From PKWO01 sp036384915 (GTDB taxonomy: Bacteria; Pseudomonadota; Gammaproteobacteria; Burkholderiales; Burkholderiaceae_D): a DNA stretch of 64,000 bases. Below, in pieces: positions 1 to 9,299 of this stretch (its first letter is position 1; the number at the start of each line of letters is the position of its first letter). The stretch spans positions 186,001 to 250,000 of the forward strand of contig DASVLJ010000071.1 of the NCBI GenBank assembly GCA_036384915.1. Direction: 5' to 3'. The notes under the pieces are model-generated. The model had not been told where the DNA came from and searched no databases. It was given only the letters and a program-made list of their open reading frames with translations. The position numbers and the translations under genes were made by a program.

Positions 1-402
1 AGGTTGGAAGCGCCGAACTCGGAAAAGTATTTGGAGGAAAGGATAAAGTCCCTTTCGCCGTTGAACAATGCCGACTTTATTCGCGGCTCAATCAGCATAA
101 AGCATATGAAGATGGCGCTCGAAAATCGTGGAGGAAAGATGATTTTTGTAAAAATGCCGATGAGCGGCATGATTCTCGAAATGAACGACAGGCTTTTTCC
201 GAAGGAAGATTTTCAAAATGTCTTTGAGCGGGAAGTCGGCGGGTTGATTTATTCTTCCGATGACGATCCCGAACTGAAGGAGTTTGTTTGCCCGGAGGGA
301 TCCCATCTCGATTTTCGGGATCGCGCGAACTTCACGAGGGCGCTGGATCGCTTGATCGCGATGCGCGATTGGACTGCGGCAGGGGCAGGTTCGAGACCTT
401 GA
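1..402 (+). CDS. C-terminal part of an unrecognised protein (truncated by window edge)
   Basis: The reading frame is open to the first base, so only the last 133 or so residues are present. A TTG at position 4 could be a start, but no ribosome binding site can be seen and the frame continues upstream. The fragment has no membrane segment or signal peptide. Its end contains PEGSHLDFRDRANFTRALDR, which loosely resembles the Asp/Ser-x-His catalytic block near the C terminus of SGNH-type esterases or O-acetyltransferase accessory proteins; this is a weak impression only. Codon use is less GC-rich than the neighbours in the first 250 bases, so the gene may be of different origin. The function is not assigned. 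Confidence 0.5.
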   Translation, partial: RLEAPNSEKYLEERIKSLSPLNNADFIRGSISIKHMKMALENRGGKMIFVKMPMSGMILEMNDRLFPKEDFQNVFEREVGGLIYSSDDDPELKEFVCPEGSHLDFRDRANFTRALDRLIAMRDWTAAGAGSRP

Positions 403-701
403 TTTCTTGAAAGCGCGTGGCTCTGTTGCTCGCCAAAGCCGCGATTCCTGCGCGTTATGCTATCGCCCGCGAAGCGTTCGAAATGTCAGGGAAGAAAACC
501 ATTTGCTTGCTTCGTCGGCTAAGGGATACGGAAAACAGGGGCAAGGTCAATATTGATTTTGATGAATCCCCAGCCCATCCGAAATAGTTGCAAATTCACA
601 AGATTAAACGGGGCAATTGCGGTAGTATGATGGGCATCGTTCCGCCAAGGGAAACCCCGGCGGGAGAATTCTGTCTATCCGTTATTTTTCCGGGCCCTTC
701 G
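403..701. other. Intergenic region before the M16 peptidase
   Basis: About 300 bp without a convincing gene. The peptidase frame stays open back to a TTG at 588, but those 38 codons do not look like a signal peptide and no good ribosome binding site precedes them. No clear terminator or consensus sigma70 promoter is visible. The first half probably carries the 3' end of the upstream transcript and the second half the leader of the peptidase gene. Confidence 0.4.
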
Positions 702-3524
702 ATGACGACTTTCCGGTTGTGCAAGACCCTCGCTACCGCTTCCTTCCTGTTGCTGTCCTGGTGCGCGCAAGGCGCAAGCAATCTGTCCGCTCCCATTCCG
801 CTTGATCCTGCCTTGAAGGAAGGCGTGTTACCCAACGGGCTGCATTACTACATCCTGAAGAACGGCAAACCGGAGAAGCGCGTCGAGTTGCGCCTGGTGG
901 TCAAGGCCGGATCGATCCTGGAAGACGACGACCAGCAGGGCTTGGCGCACTTTACCGAGCACATGGAGTTCGACGGCTCGCGCCACTTCCAGAAGCATGA
1001 ATTGATTTCCTACCTGCAGTCGATCGGCGTCAAGTTTGGCGCCGATTTGAATGCTTATACCAGCTTCGACGAGACGGTGTATATCCTGCCGATCCCAACC
1101 GGCAAGAAGGAAAACCTCGAAACCGGTTTCCGCGTGCTGGAGGATTGGGCGCAGGGTGCTTCCTTGAAGGACGATGCCATCGATGCCGAGGCTCCCGTGG
1201 TGCTGGAAGAACTGCGTCTGGGGCGGGGGGCGGATGAGCGCATGGGGCGCAAATTGCTGCCCGAGGTGTATGAGGGCTCGCGCTATGCGTCGCGCCTGCC
1301 GATCGGCAAGGAAGAGATTCTCAAGACCTTCAAGCACGATGCTTTGCGCCGCTTTTATCGCGACTGGTATCGCCCCGATCTCGAGGCCGTCGTGGTGGTC
1401 GGCGACGTGGAGCCGGCCCAGGCCGAGAAGATGATACGCGAGCATTTTTCCCGCCTGAAGAACCCGGCGCACGAACGCGCGCGGACCTACGCGCAAATCG
1501 CGCCGCGCACCGAATCGCGTGCCCTCGTCGTGACCGATCCGGAGGCGACCAACAACGGCGTCACGATCCGCTACCCCTCGCGCCAAGTGCCGCCCGATAC
1601 CACGATAGGCGATTACCGCCGCAGCCTGGTGCGCACGCTGTACACGACGATACTCAATGAACATCTGCATGATTTGACGGAACAAGCCGATGCGCCTTAC
1701 CTTGCCGCATTCAGCGGCATCGGTTCGGTTGCGCCCGGATATGAGGCTTTCTCCACCACGGTCATCGTCGGCCGAGCCGGCGTCGAGCCTGCGATCAAGG
1801 CCGCCGTTGAGGAAAACGAGCGCGTGCGCCAATTCGGCTTCGGTGCCGACGAGCTTGACCGCGCCAAACGAAGCTTGTTGCGCAATTACGAAGAAGCGTT
1901 CAAGGAAGGGGACAAATCCGATTCGGGAACCCACGCCGCCGAATTGATCCGTCATTTCCTGGTCCAGGAAGCGGTGCCTGGCATTGCCGGCGAATACGCC
2001 TACGTTTCGGAGTTTCTGCCCAGCATCACGCTGGAGGAAGTCAATGCCTATGCCAAGACCATGACGCCTTCCGCCACCGTGCCCAAGCTGGTGGCATACA
2101 TGGGTTCGAGCAAGGATGGTGAAACCGTGCCGAGCGAAGCCGGTTTGCTGCAATGGGTAGCCAATGCCGAGCAGAGCGCCGTGGCGGCGAAGGAAGAGAA
2201 GAAGCTGGCGGCCAAGTTGATGATTGAACTGCCCAAGCCTGGAAAGATCGTCTCCGAGCAGGAAAACAAGGCGTTGGGCTTGCACGAATTGACGCTGTCC
2301 AACGGCATCAAGGTGATTCTGAAGCCGACTGATTTCCAGAACGACCAGGTCTTGATGAGCGCGGCGCGCTTCGGCGGGCAATCGCTGTATGACGACAAGG
2401 ACAAGTACAATGCGCAATATGCCAGCTCGGTAGCCGGGGCGATGGGGGTTGCCGACTTCACCCCGACCGAGGTGGGCAAGATTCTTTCAGGGCGGACCGC
2501 GCAGGTCAATGCCAATATTTCCGGTTTCTCCGACCAGCTCAGCGGTGCTTCCGGCCGCGACGATATCGAGACCATGCTGCAATTGCTGTATTTGCGCATG
2601 ACCAGCCCGCGCCAGGATCCAACCCTGTTTTCTGCGTATATCGCCGCGCATGAGGACAGCGCGCGCAATAGCATGTCGCGCCCCGAAGCTGTCTTCACCG
2701 ACAGCCTGCAAGCGACCCTGTACGACAATAACCCGCGAGCCAGCCACATTCCCAAGCCGGAAGATTTTGCCAAGATCGACTTGGGCCGCGCCTCTGCGAT
2801 TTTCCAGGAGCGTTTCGGCAGCGCTTACGGCTTGACCTTCATCTTCGTCGGCAGCTTCGATGTCGATAAGATCAAGCCGCTATTGGAAACTTACCTGGCC
2901 AGCCTGCCTGCGGCGCCCATCCCGGTGAAGTACCGCGACCTCGGGGTCCGCCCGGTTGCCGGCGTGGTCAAGAAGGATGTACGTGTCGGCAGCGAGCCGA
3001 AGAGCTCAGTGAGCCTGACCTTCACCGGCCCGGCCAAGTATTCGCTGGCCGAGAATACACATTTCTACATGATGATAGAAGCCATCAACATCAAGATCAT
3101 CGACGATATCCGCGAAAAGATGTCGCTGATCTATGGCGGCGGAATGAGCGGCGCCCTGGAGCGTGCGCCCTATGAGCACTACCAGATCGGCGCCTCGCTT
3201 CCCTGCGGCCCGGAAAACGTGGACAAGGTGATCGCCGCCGTGTTCGCGGAAATCGATCAGATGAAGCAAAACGGCCCGCCGCAAGCGGACCTCGACAAGG
3301 TCAAGCGCGCACTGCTGGAACAGCATAATATCGATCTGCACACCAACAGCTATTGGGAAAACTACCTGCAGGATACTACGCTCTACGGCACGGATCCGTC
3401 CAACGTCTTGACGTTCGAAAAGCGCGTCAATGACGTGACAGTGGACGACTTGAAGGAGGCGGCAAGGCGTTACTTCAACACGGCAAACTACGTGCAAGCG
3501 GTGCAGTATCCGGCGGCGCATTAA
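702..3524 (+). CDS. Secreted M16 (pitrilysin-like) zinc metallopeptidase, two-domain
   Basis: A 940-residue protein with the M16 inverted zinc motif HxxEH at residues 83-87 (HFTEH), followed by the downstream glutamate block EAPVVLEELR. A second, non-catalytic M16-like half carries the usual Arg/Tyr pair (REKMSLIYGG). This size fits the single-chain PqqL/zinc protease type rather than the split PqqF pairs. The start at 702 was chosen because MTTFRLCKTLATASFLLLSW reads as a signal peptide with a cut after QGA; the frame is open to a TTG at 588. Periplasmic location is inferred from the signal. Such enzymes degrade peptides in the envelope; the substrate cannot be told from sequence. The stop codon overlaps that of a minus-strand remnant frame. 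Confidence 0.9.
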   Translation: MTTFRLCKTLATASFLLLSWCAQGASNLSAPIPLDPALKEGVLPNGLHYYILKNGKPEKRVELRLVVKAGSILEDDDQQGLAHFTEHMEFDGSRHFQKHELISYLQSIGVKFGADLNAYTSFDETVYILPIPTGKKENLETGFRVLEDWAQGASLKDDAIDAEAPVVLEELRLGRGADERMGRKLLPEVYEGSRYASRLPIGKEEILKTFKHDALRRFYRDWYRPDLEAVVVVGDVEPAQAEKMIREHFSRLKNPAHERARTYAQIAPRTESRALVVTDPEATNNGVTIRYPSRQVPPDTTIGDYRRSLVRTLYTTILNEHLHDLTEQADAPYLAAFSGIGSVAPGYEAFSTTVIVGRAGVEPAIKAAVEENERVRQFGFGADELDRAKRSLLRNYEEAFKEGDKSDSGTHAAELIRHFLVQEAVPGIAGEYAYVSEFLPSITLEEVNAYAKTMTPSATVPKLVAYMGSSKDGETVPSEAGLLQWVANAEQSAVAAKEEKKLAAKLMIELPKPGKIVSEQENKALGLHELTLSNGIKVILKPTDFQNDQVLMSAARFGGQSLYDDKDKYNAQYASSVAGAMGVADFTPTEVGKILSGRTAQVNANISGFSDQLSGASGRDDIETMLQLLYLRMTSPRQDPTLFSAYIAAHEDSARNSMSRPEAVFTDSLQATLYDNNPRASHIPKPEDFAKIDLGRASAIFQERFGSAYGLTFIFVGSFDVDKIKPLLETYLASLPAAPIPVKYRDLGVRPVAGVVKKDVRVGSEPKSSVSLTFTGPAKYSLAENTHFYMMIEAINIKIIDDIREKMSLIYGGGMSGALERAPYEHYQIGASLPCGPENVDKVIAAVFAEIDQMKQNGPPQADLDKVKRALLEQHNIDLHTNSYWENYLQDTTLYGTDPSNVLTFEKRVNDVTVDDLKEAARRYFNTANYVQAVQYPAAH

Positions 3525-3763
3525 TTCGGCAATGGCCAGGCGTGCGGTTTCTTGTCCGCCTGGCCGCACTCGATGGTCCTTTCGCGGGGAATCTTGACCC
3601 CGCTGCGTTCATCGCGGTCTTGTGGCACGAAGCGTGTGTCAGCGAAGTCGCACGGCATCCTGGCGTCGCTGTCGCCCGGCACCGCGGCCGGGTCATGCCC
3701 CTTCTTGCCGACCAATTCCGTGCGTATCTTTGCGTCTTTGATGCAGGCAACAGCACGATGCAC
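3521..3763 (-). pseudogene. Possible remnant or small gene of unknown function (about 80 residues)
   Basis: A minus-strand frame from a GTG at 3763 to a TAA at 3521 gives an 80-residue peptide with balanced, protein-like composition. It has runs such as DAKIRTELVGKKGHDPAAVP and PCDFADTRFVPQDRDERSGV, unlike the arginine/alanine-rich composition of shadow frames nearby. There is no ATG, no ribosome binding site and no signal peptide. It sits directly downstream of, and in the same direction as, the LysR gene. I read it as the C-terminal remnant of a lost gene or an unannotated small protein; the family is not recognised. Its stop overlaps the peptidase stop tail to tail. Confidence 0.35.
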
Positions 3764-3807
3764 GAGGTGAAACCGTGCGGCGTCGTGATATCTGAGGGAC
3801 GGTGAGA

Positions 3808-4713
3808 CTAGCGCCTTCCCCAGTATTCCGGTTGCGCATAGGCACGGCGTAGAAATTCGACCAAGGCGCGGATACGCAGCGGCAGATGGCGCCGCTGGGC
3901 AAATACCGCGTAGATATCGTTGCCCGGCGCGGCAAATTCGTCTAGCACGGTCACGAGCTTGCCCGATTCGATTTCCGCGCCGACTTCCCACATCGAGCGC
4001 CATGCCAGGCCGCGGCCGGCCATGGCCCAGTCGTGCAGCACGGCGCCGTCGTTGCATACCATGTTGCCCGCAACTTTCAAGGTGATGTTCTTGCCGTTCT
4101 GGCGAAAGGTCCAGCCGCGCTGGCTGCCCTCGCTGCTCATGGCCAGGCAATTGTGGTGTGCCAGTTCGTCGAGCGATTGCGGCGTGCCGTGGCGCTTGAG
4201 ATAGGCGGGGGAGGCCACCACCACGCGCTTGTTGTCGGCCAGCTTGACGCCGATCAGGCTCGAGTCCGACAAGTCGGCGATGCGGATCGCCACATCGATG
4301 CCTTCGCCGATCAGATCGACGACACGGTCATTCAAATTCAAGGTCAGGGTCAAGTCGCGGTGCTCGGCCAGGAACGAGGGCATCAAGGGGGCGACATGCT
4401 GGCGGCCGAAACCGGCCGGGGCGGAAATCAAGAGATGCCCGGTGGCGTGCGCGCTGCGCTCCGATACGGCTGATTCTGCTTCCGCCAGTTCCGCGAGGAT
4501 GCGCTGGCAGTCCTCCAGGAATGCCGTGCCTTCGTGGGTGAGGGCGATCTTGCGCGTGGTCCGCTGCAAGAGCTTGACGCCCAGCCTCTCCTCCAGCGCA
4601 TCGAGGCGCCGTCCTATCATCGCCGGCGCAATGCCTTCGGCGCGGGCGGCGGCTGAGAGGCTGCCTTTGGCGACGACTTCGACGAAGGTGGAGATTTGCT
4701 TGAATTGATCCAT
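3808..4713 (-). CDS. LysR-family transcriptional regulator
   Basis: A 301-residue protein with an N-terminal winged helix-turn-helix (about residues 1-60, including SLSAAARAEGIAPAMIGRRL and GVKLLQRTTRKIALT) followed by a LysR substrate-binding domain to the C terminus, the normal family length. It is transcribed divergently from the 2-haloacid dehalogenase gene across a 123-bp AT-rich gap. Divergent LysR regulators commonly control the facing gene, so it may control the dehalogenase and perhaps the malate synthase behind it; this is inference from layout. The inducer is unknown. It belongs to the CrgA/DsdC-like subgroup by general appearance. Confidence 0.9.
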   Translation of the reverse strand: MDQFKQISTFVEVVAKGSLSAAARAEGIAPAMIGRRLDALEERLGVKLLQRTTRKIALTHEGTAFLEDCQRILAELAEAESAVSERSAHATGHLLISAPAGFGRQHVAPLMPSFLAEHRDLTLTLNLNDRVVDLIGEGIDVAIRIADLSDSSLIGVKLADNKRVVVASPAYLKRHGTPQSLDELAHHNCLAMSSEGSQRGWTFRQNGKNITLKVAGNMVCNDGAVLHDWAMAGRGLAWRSMWEVGAEIESGKLVTVLDEFAAPGNDIYAVFAQRRHLPLRIRALVEFLRRAYAQPEYWGRR

Positions 4714-4836
4714 GGAACGATTTTACTGCTTATCTGTGACTAAAACGCAAAGATCAAGTGATAAATGCTGTAGTTTTGTTGAATTAATAGTCAATATACT
4801 TGAAACCAGATAACAAACGTTTATTGTGATTTGATT
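4714..4836. promoter_or_regulatory. Divergent control region between lysR and the dehalogenase gene
   Basis: This 123-bp stretch is clearly more AT-rich than its flanks. It contains a separated inverted pair TTATCTG (4730-4736) and CAGATAA (4807-4813), a possible -10 TATACT at 4795-4800 for the rightward gene, and several T-N11-A arrangements of the kind LysR proteins bind. No single strong site stands out. It is the likely binding region for the adjacent LysR protein. Confidence 0.4.
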
Positions 4837-5511
4837 ATGACGATCCAGGCAGTGGTGTTCGACGCTTACGGCACGCTATTCGACGTCTATTCGATAGCGG
4901 CGCTGGCCGAAAAGCATTTCCCCGGCAAGGGGGCGATGCTGGCCGAACAGTGGCGTGCCAAGCAGATCGAGTATTCGCAATTGCGCACCTTGTGCTCGAC
5001 CTACAAGCCGTTCTGGGAAGTGACCCAGGATGCGCTGGTGTTCGCCTGCCGCAAGCTCAAGCTCGAATTAGGCTTCGCGGCGCAAAACGCTCTGATGGGC
5101 CAATATGCCAAGCTCCAGGCTTTTCCGGAAAACCTTGGCGTTCTCACCCAACTGAAAGAGCGCGGCATGAAGACGGCGATCCTGTCCAACGGCAACCCGC
5201 AAATGCTCGATGCCGTGGTCAAGGCGGCCGGCATGCAGGGCGTGTTCAACCATATCCTGTCGGTCGACAGCGTGAAGAAATTCAAGACCGCGCCCGAAGC
5301 CTATCAATTGGCGCCTGACGTATTCGGACTCTCTGCGCGCAACATGCTGTTCGTTTCCAGCAATTGCTGGGATGCCTGCGGCGCGGCCTGGTTCGGCTAC
5401 ACCACCTTCTGGGTCAACCGTGCCGCTGCGCCGCTCGAAGAGTTGGGCGTGACGCCGCACGGACAGGGCAGCAATTTGACCGACGTATTGCACTTCCTCG
5501 ACAAACATTAA
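4837..5511 (+). CDS. (S)-2-haloacid dehalogenase, type II (HAD superfamily)
   Basis: A 224-residue protein matching the L-2-haloacid dehalogenase group. The nucleophile is Asp9 in VVFDAYGTLFD. The substrate-site helix WRAKQIEYSQLR, the SNGNPQML motif II, the lysine in KKFKTAPEAY and the SSNCWDACGAAWFG motif III are all present, so an active enzyme is expected. It would hydrolyse short-chain 2-halo acids to 2-hydroxy acids in the cytoplasm, glycolate being the product from haloacetate. ATG 4837 was chosen over an in-frame TTG at 4831; no strong ribosome binding site is seen. The malate synthase gene starts 26 bp downstream, which would let C2 products enter the glyoxylate bypass. Confidence 0.88.
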   Translation: MTIQAVVFDAYGTLFDVYSIAALAEKHFPGKGAMLAEQWRAKQIEYSQLRTLCSTYKPFWEVTQDALVFACRKLKLELGFAAQNALMGQYAKLQAFPENLGVLTQLKERGMKTAILSNGNPQMLDAVVKAAGMQGVFNHILSVDSVKKFKTAPEAYQLAPDVFGLSARNMLFVSSNCWDACGAAWFGYTTFWVNRAAAPLEELGVTPHGQGSNLTDVLHFLDKH

Positions 5512-5537
5512 TCCACTCAACTACTCAGGAGCACAGC

Positions 5538-7124
5538 ATGACTCAATTGACTTTGCCGGCCGGCATGGAAATCACGGGCGAGATCAAGCCCGGCTATGAA
5601 CGCGTGTTGACGCCCGAGGCGCTGGCCCTGGTGGCCAAGCTGTCGCGCGCATTCGAAGGCCGGCGCCAGGAATTGCTGGCCGTGCGCGTCGAGCGTGCCA
5701 AGCGCCTCGATGCCGGCGAACGTCCCGATTTCCTGGCCGAGACCGCGCACATCCGCAACGGCGACTGGAAGATCGCACCTATCCCGAAGGCGCTGGAATG
5801 CCGTCGCGTCGAAATCACCGGGCCGGTCGAGCGCAAGATGGTCATCAATGCCTTCAATTCGGGCGCCGACAGCTACATGACCGACTTCGAGGACTCGAAC
5901 ACGCCGAACTGGGACAACCAGATCAGCGGCCAGGTCAACATGATGGATGCCGTGCGTCGCACGATCTCGCTCGAGCAGAACGGCAAGACTTACAAGCTCA
6001 ACGACAAGATTGCCACCCTCGTGGTGCGTCCGCGCGGCTGGCACCTGGACGAGAAGCACGTCAAGGTCGACGGCAAGCGCATCTCGGGCGGCATCTTCGA
6101 TTTTGCGCTGTTCATGTTCCACAACGCCAAGGAACAGCTGGCACGCGGCGCGGGCCCGTACTTCTATCTGCCCAAGATGGAATCACATCTCGAAGCGCGT
6201 CTGTGGAACGACATCTTCGTCATGACGCAAAACGAACTCGGACTGCCACAAGGCACGATCAAGGCCACGGTGCTGATCGAAACCATCCTGGCGGCGTTCG
6301 AGATGGATGAAATCCTGTATGAGTTGCGCGAACACAGCGCCGGCCTGAATGCCGGCCGTTGGGACTACATTTTCTCCTGCATCAAGAAGTTCAAGCTCGA
6401 TAAGGAATTCTGCCTGGCCGACCGCGGCAAGGTGACGATGACGGCGCCCTTCATGCGCGCCTATGCCTTGCTTCTGCTGAAGACCTGCCACAAGCGCAAC
6501 GCGCCGGCTATCGGCGGCATGGCGGCGCTGATCCCGATCAAGAATGATCCGGAAAAGAATGAAGTCGCCATGGGCGGCGTGCGCAACGACAAGGCGCGCG
6601 ATGCCACCGACGGTTACGACGGCGGCTGGGTGGCGCACCCAGGCCTGGTCGAGCTTGCCATGACGGAATTCAAGAAGGTCCTGGGCGACAAGCCAAACCA
6701 GATCGACAAGCAGCGCCCCGACGTGGAAGTGAAGGCCGCCGAGCTGCTCGACTTCAAGCCGGAAGCGCCAATCACCGAAGCCGGCCTGCGCTACAACATC
6801 AATGTCGGCATCCATTACCTCGGCGCATGGCTGGCCGGCAATGGCTGCGTGCCGATCCACAACCTGATGGAAGATGCCGCTACCGCGGAAATCAGCCGCA
6901 GCCAGGTCTGGCAATGGATCCGCAGTAGCAAGGGCGTGCTGGAGGACGGCCGCAAGGTGACGGCCGACCTGGTGCGCGCGATGATTCCGGAAGAGTTGGC
7001 CAAGGTCAAGGAAACCGTGGGCCAAGGCCCGACGTATGACCGTGCAGCGCAGATTTTCGAGCAAATGTCGACTTCGGAATCGTTTGCCGAATTCCTTACT
7101 TTGCCGCTCTACGAAGAAATCTGA
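5538..7124 (+). CDS. aceB: Malate synthase A
   Basis: A 528-residue protein of the usual malate synthase A length. It carries the signatures PKMESHLEARLWNDIF and MEDAATAEISRSQVWQW, the latter holding the catalytic aspartate region. It condenses glyoxylate with acetyl-CoA to give malate and CoA in the glyoxylate bypass, in the cytoplasm. ATG 5538 follows a good Shine-Dalgarno (CAGGAG). The frame is open further upstream into the dehalogenase, but that part is not protein-like. It probably shares a transcript with the dehalogenase and is followed by a clear terminator. Isocitrate lyase is not in this window. Confidence 0.95.
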   Translation: MTQLTLPAGMEITGEIKPGYERVLTPEALALVAKLSRAFEGRRQELLAVRVERAKRLDAGERPDFLAETAHIRNGDWKIAPIPKALECRRVEITGPVERKMVINAFNSGADSYMTDFEDSNTPNWDNQISGQVNMMDAVRRTISLEQNGKTYKLNDKIATLVVRPRGWHLDEKHVKVDGKRISGGIFDFALFMFHNAKEQLARGAGPYFYLPKMESHLEARLWNDIFVMTQNELGLPQGTIKATVLIETILAAFEMDEILYELREHSAGLNAGRWDYIFSCIKKFKLDKEFCLADRGKVTMTAPFMRAYALLLLKTCHKRNAPAIGGMAALIPIKNDPEKNEVAMGGVRNDKARDATDGYDGGWVAHPGLVELAMTEFKKVLGDKPNQIDKQRPDVEVKAAELLDFKPEAPITEAGLRYNINVGIHYLGAWLAGNGCVPIHNLMEDAATAEISRSQVWQWIRSSKGVLEDGRKVTADLVRAMIPEELAKVKETVGQGPTYDRAAQIFEQMSTSESFAEFLTLPLYEEI

Positions 7125-7146
7125 TCCCGTTGCCGTTTTGCCCATC

Positions 7147-7179
7147 AAGTCCGCATCCCGCCTGGGGTGTGGACTTTTT
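7147..7179 (+). terminator. Rho-independent terminator after aceB
   Basis: A 13-bp stem with wobble pairs (AAGTCCGCATCCC at 7147-7159 with GGGGTGTGGACTT at 7164-7176), a 4-base loop and a short T run. It lies 22 bp after the malate synthase stop. Confidence 0.75.
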
Positions 7180-7314
7180 GTTGCCTCGACGCATCTTCAC
7201 CGACCGGCTCAGCGTCTGACTCTGCAAAGTTTTATGGCAGATTCAGTTTCTGCGGGGATACAATGTAAAAAATAAAACCAAACGCAACACGAGTACCGGG
7301 GGAGCACACACACC

Positions 7315-8616
7315 ATGATTACGTCTGCTGGCGCCTTTTCGTTTCTGCGATATGCGTCACTGCTGTTGATCTTCCTGACGGTAGGCTTGCTGACATGGCA
7401 TCACTACGGCATGAACAAGGTCTATGCGCTCGACCCTTCACGCGGGTTCGAGTACTCCGTGCAGGATGACCGTTCGGATGGAGGCAATAGCGTTTCCTCA
7501 TTCGAGCGGCATGGCAATGCCATCGTGATGCACTGCCAGATCGGCAAAAAATACCAGTGGCCCTTTTGCCAGACCGCCGTGGCTCTGGCCCGGATGCCCA
7601 AGGGAATCGACTTGACCAGTTACGATTCGGTCGAATTCGATGCTTCCTACGCGGGGCCAGGCCCGCACTCGCTGCGCGCCTATTTGCGCAACTTCGAACC
7701 TGAAATTTCCAGGGTCGGGGATGAGGCGTCCTTGAAGGTCAACGAAGTGGAATTCATGGTTCCGGAACAGGGCAGCATGACGGTGCCGATCAAGCTGTTT
7801 CGCGTCGCTCCCTGGTGGATAGGCCAAAACAAGATCCCCCTGATGCACACCGATATGCGCGTCGATAATGTGTCGGTCGTGGAGATTTCCACCGGTTCTT
7901 ATGTCGAGGAAGGCGCACTTACGATCGAATTGCGCGCGGTGCGCTTCAAAGGCAAATGGATCAGCCAGACCCAGCTTGTGATGGCACTGGTCGGAGCCTG
8001 GTTGATGTTCGGCATCATCTGGTTGATCATATCCCTGGTGCATTTTCGCACCGGCTTTATCGCGAGCCGCATACGTGAGGCGCAACTCCAATCGATCAAC
8101 CAGACGCTGCAACTCGAGACCAAGGAATTGGCCGGCCAGGCCAGAACCGACCCGCTCACTGGCGCGCTCAACCGCGAGGGCTTGCGCGATTTCCTGATGA
8201 ACCAGTGGATGGGCAAGATTCCAACCGAACCGCCGCTGTCGATCATCTTTGCCGACCTCGACCATTTCAAGCGGGTCAATGATGAGCACGGGCATGCCGT
8301 CGGCGATCTGGTGTTGCAGCAATTCACCCGGCTGGTGCAGAGCGAAATCCGCTCACAGGACCGCTTCGTGCGCTGGGGTGGGGAGGAATTCCTGATCCTG
8401 TGCCAGGACACGCGCGACTTCCAGGGACGCGGGCTCGCGGAAAAGCTGCGCGCAGCGATGATGAAACATAGCTGGCCGGACGGCTTGGTGGTGACCTCTT
8501 CATTCGGCGTCACCATGCATATGACAGGCGAGGATTTCGGCGAGACGGTGCTGCGCGCCGACCGTGCGCTCTATCAGGCGAAGGTCGGCGGCAGGAACCG
8601 CGTCGAAGTTATCTGA
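7315..8616 (+). CDS. Membrane-bound diguanylate cyclase (GGDEF)
   Basis: A 433-residue protein. A first membrane helix (about residues 11-27) is followed by a periplasmic region of about 190 residues without a recognised sensor fold, a second membrane helix (about 217-242), a short coiled linker and a C-terminal GGDEF domain. The active-site motif is GGEEF at 355-359, a catalytically competent variant. An RxxD inhibitory site (RSQD, 346-349) lies five residues before it, so product inhibition is expected. Metal-binding DLDHFKRVND is present. It should make cyclic di-GMP in response to an unknown periplasmic signal. A Shine-Dalgarno GGGGGAG lies upstream of the ATG. It stands alone, with no EAL partner nearby. 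Confidence 0.92.
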   Translation: MITSAGAFSFLRYASLLLIFLTVGLLTWHHYGMNKVYALDPSRGFEYSVQDDRSDGGNSVSSFERHGNAIVMHCQIGKKYQWPFCQTAVALARMPKGIDLTSYDSVEFDASYAGPGPHSLRAYLRNFEPEISRVGDEASLKVNEVEFMVPEQGSMTVPIKLFRVAPWWIGQNKIPLMHTDMRVDNVSVVEISTGSYVEEGALTIELRAVRFKGKWISQTQLVMALVGAWLMFGIIWLIISLVHFRTGFIASRIREAQLQSINQTLQLETKELAGQARTDPLTGALNREGLRDFLMNQWMGKIPTEPPLSIIFADLDHFKRVNDEHGHAVGDLVLQQFTRLVQSEIRSQDRFVRWGGEEFLILCQDTRDFQGRGLAEKLRAAMMKHSWPDGLVVTSSFGVTMHMTGEDFGETVLRADRALYQAKVGGRNRVEVI

Positions 8617-8651
8617 ACCTTCAAGGGCGCCCTTTTTCTGCGCGAGTCAAG

Positions 8652-9299
8652 TCAATCCTCCAGCGACCATACGTAATCTGTCACGAACCAGGATTGCACC
8701 GGGTTGCCGTTTTGCATGGCAGGCTTGAATTTGCACTTGCTCAAACCCTCGATGGCGGCACGGTCAAGCGCCTTGACGCCGCTCGATTTCACCACGTCCG
8801 CCGAGACCAGGTTGCCCTCGGTGCCGATCACGAACTTCACCCGGACGGTGCCGGTTTGGCTTTGCATCAATGCCGATTGCGGATAGGCCGGCTTGCAACT
8901 GTTCAAATCGGCGATCGCGGGGCTGGTGACACCGGCATTGGCGTTGTTGGCGTTGCTGTCGGCATTGGCGTCAGGCGAGGGCGGCGCGTCATTGCTTGCC
9001 TGCTGCGCCGGTGCCGGGTCGGGCGGCGGTGCCGGCACCGGCGCTTGTTCCACCGGCTGGATCGGCGGCGTGACGACTTGCGGGGTCTTCACGGCAGGCT
9101 TGGGCGGAGGCGAGGTCGGGTCGACCACCGGAGGAGCCTCCGGCATCACCACTTGCACCTCTTCGATCTTGGGTTTGCTGACGAGGGTGGTGCGCAAACC
9201 ATAGATCACGGCACCGGCCAGCAAGGCGTGCAACAGGATTGTGATGCCAAGCCCGCCAGCCTTCTTGGCGCTGAAGCCTTGTTCATCTGCGAAGTTCAT
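8652..9299 (-). CDS. TonB-family energy-transducing protein
   Basis: A 215-residue protein with a short cytoplasmic N terminus, one membrane helix (about 17-35), a proline-rich periplasmic spacer (about 45-105) and a C-terminal TonB domain (about 135-215) ending in FVTDYVWSLED. It would couple the proton-motive force to outer-membrane TonB-dependent receptors, but exbB and exbD are not adjacent. An excellent Shine-Dalgarno (AGGAGGTGAACC) precedes the ATG at 9299. A close paralogue with the same start (MDFSHEQGFNAQKAGG against MNFADEQGFSAKKAGG) lies upstream on the same strand but is broken, so this copy is the intact one of the pair. Confidence 0.9.
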   Translation of the reverse strand: MNFADEQGFSAKKAGGLGITILLHALLAGAVIYGLRTTLVSKPKIEEVQVVMPEAPPVVDPTSPPPKPAVKTPQVVTPPIQPVEQAPVPAPPPDPAPAQQASNDAPPSPDANADSNANNANAGVTSPAIADLNSCKPAYPQSALMQSQTGTVRVKFVIGTEGNLVSADVVKSSGVKALDRAAIEGLSKCKFKPAMQNGNPVQSWFVTDYVWSLED

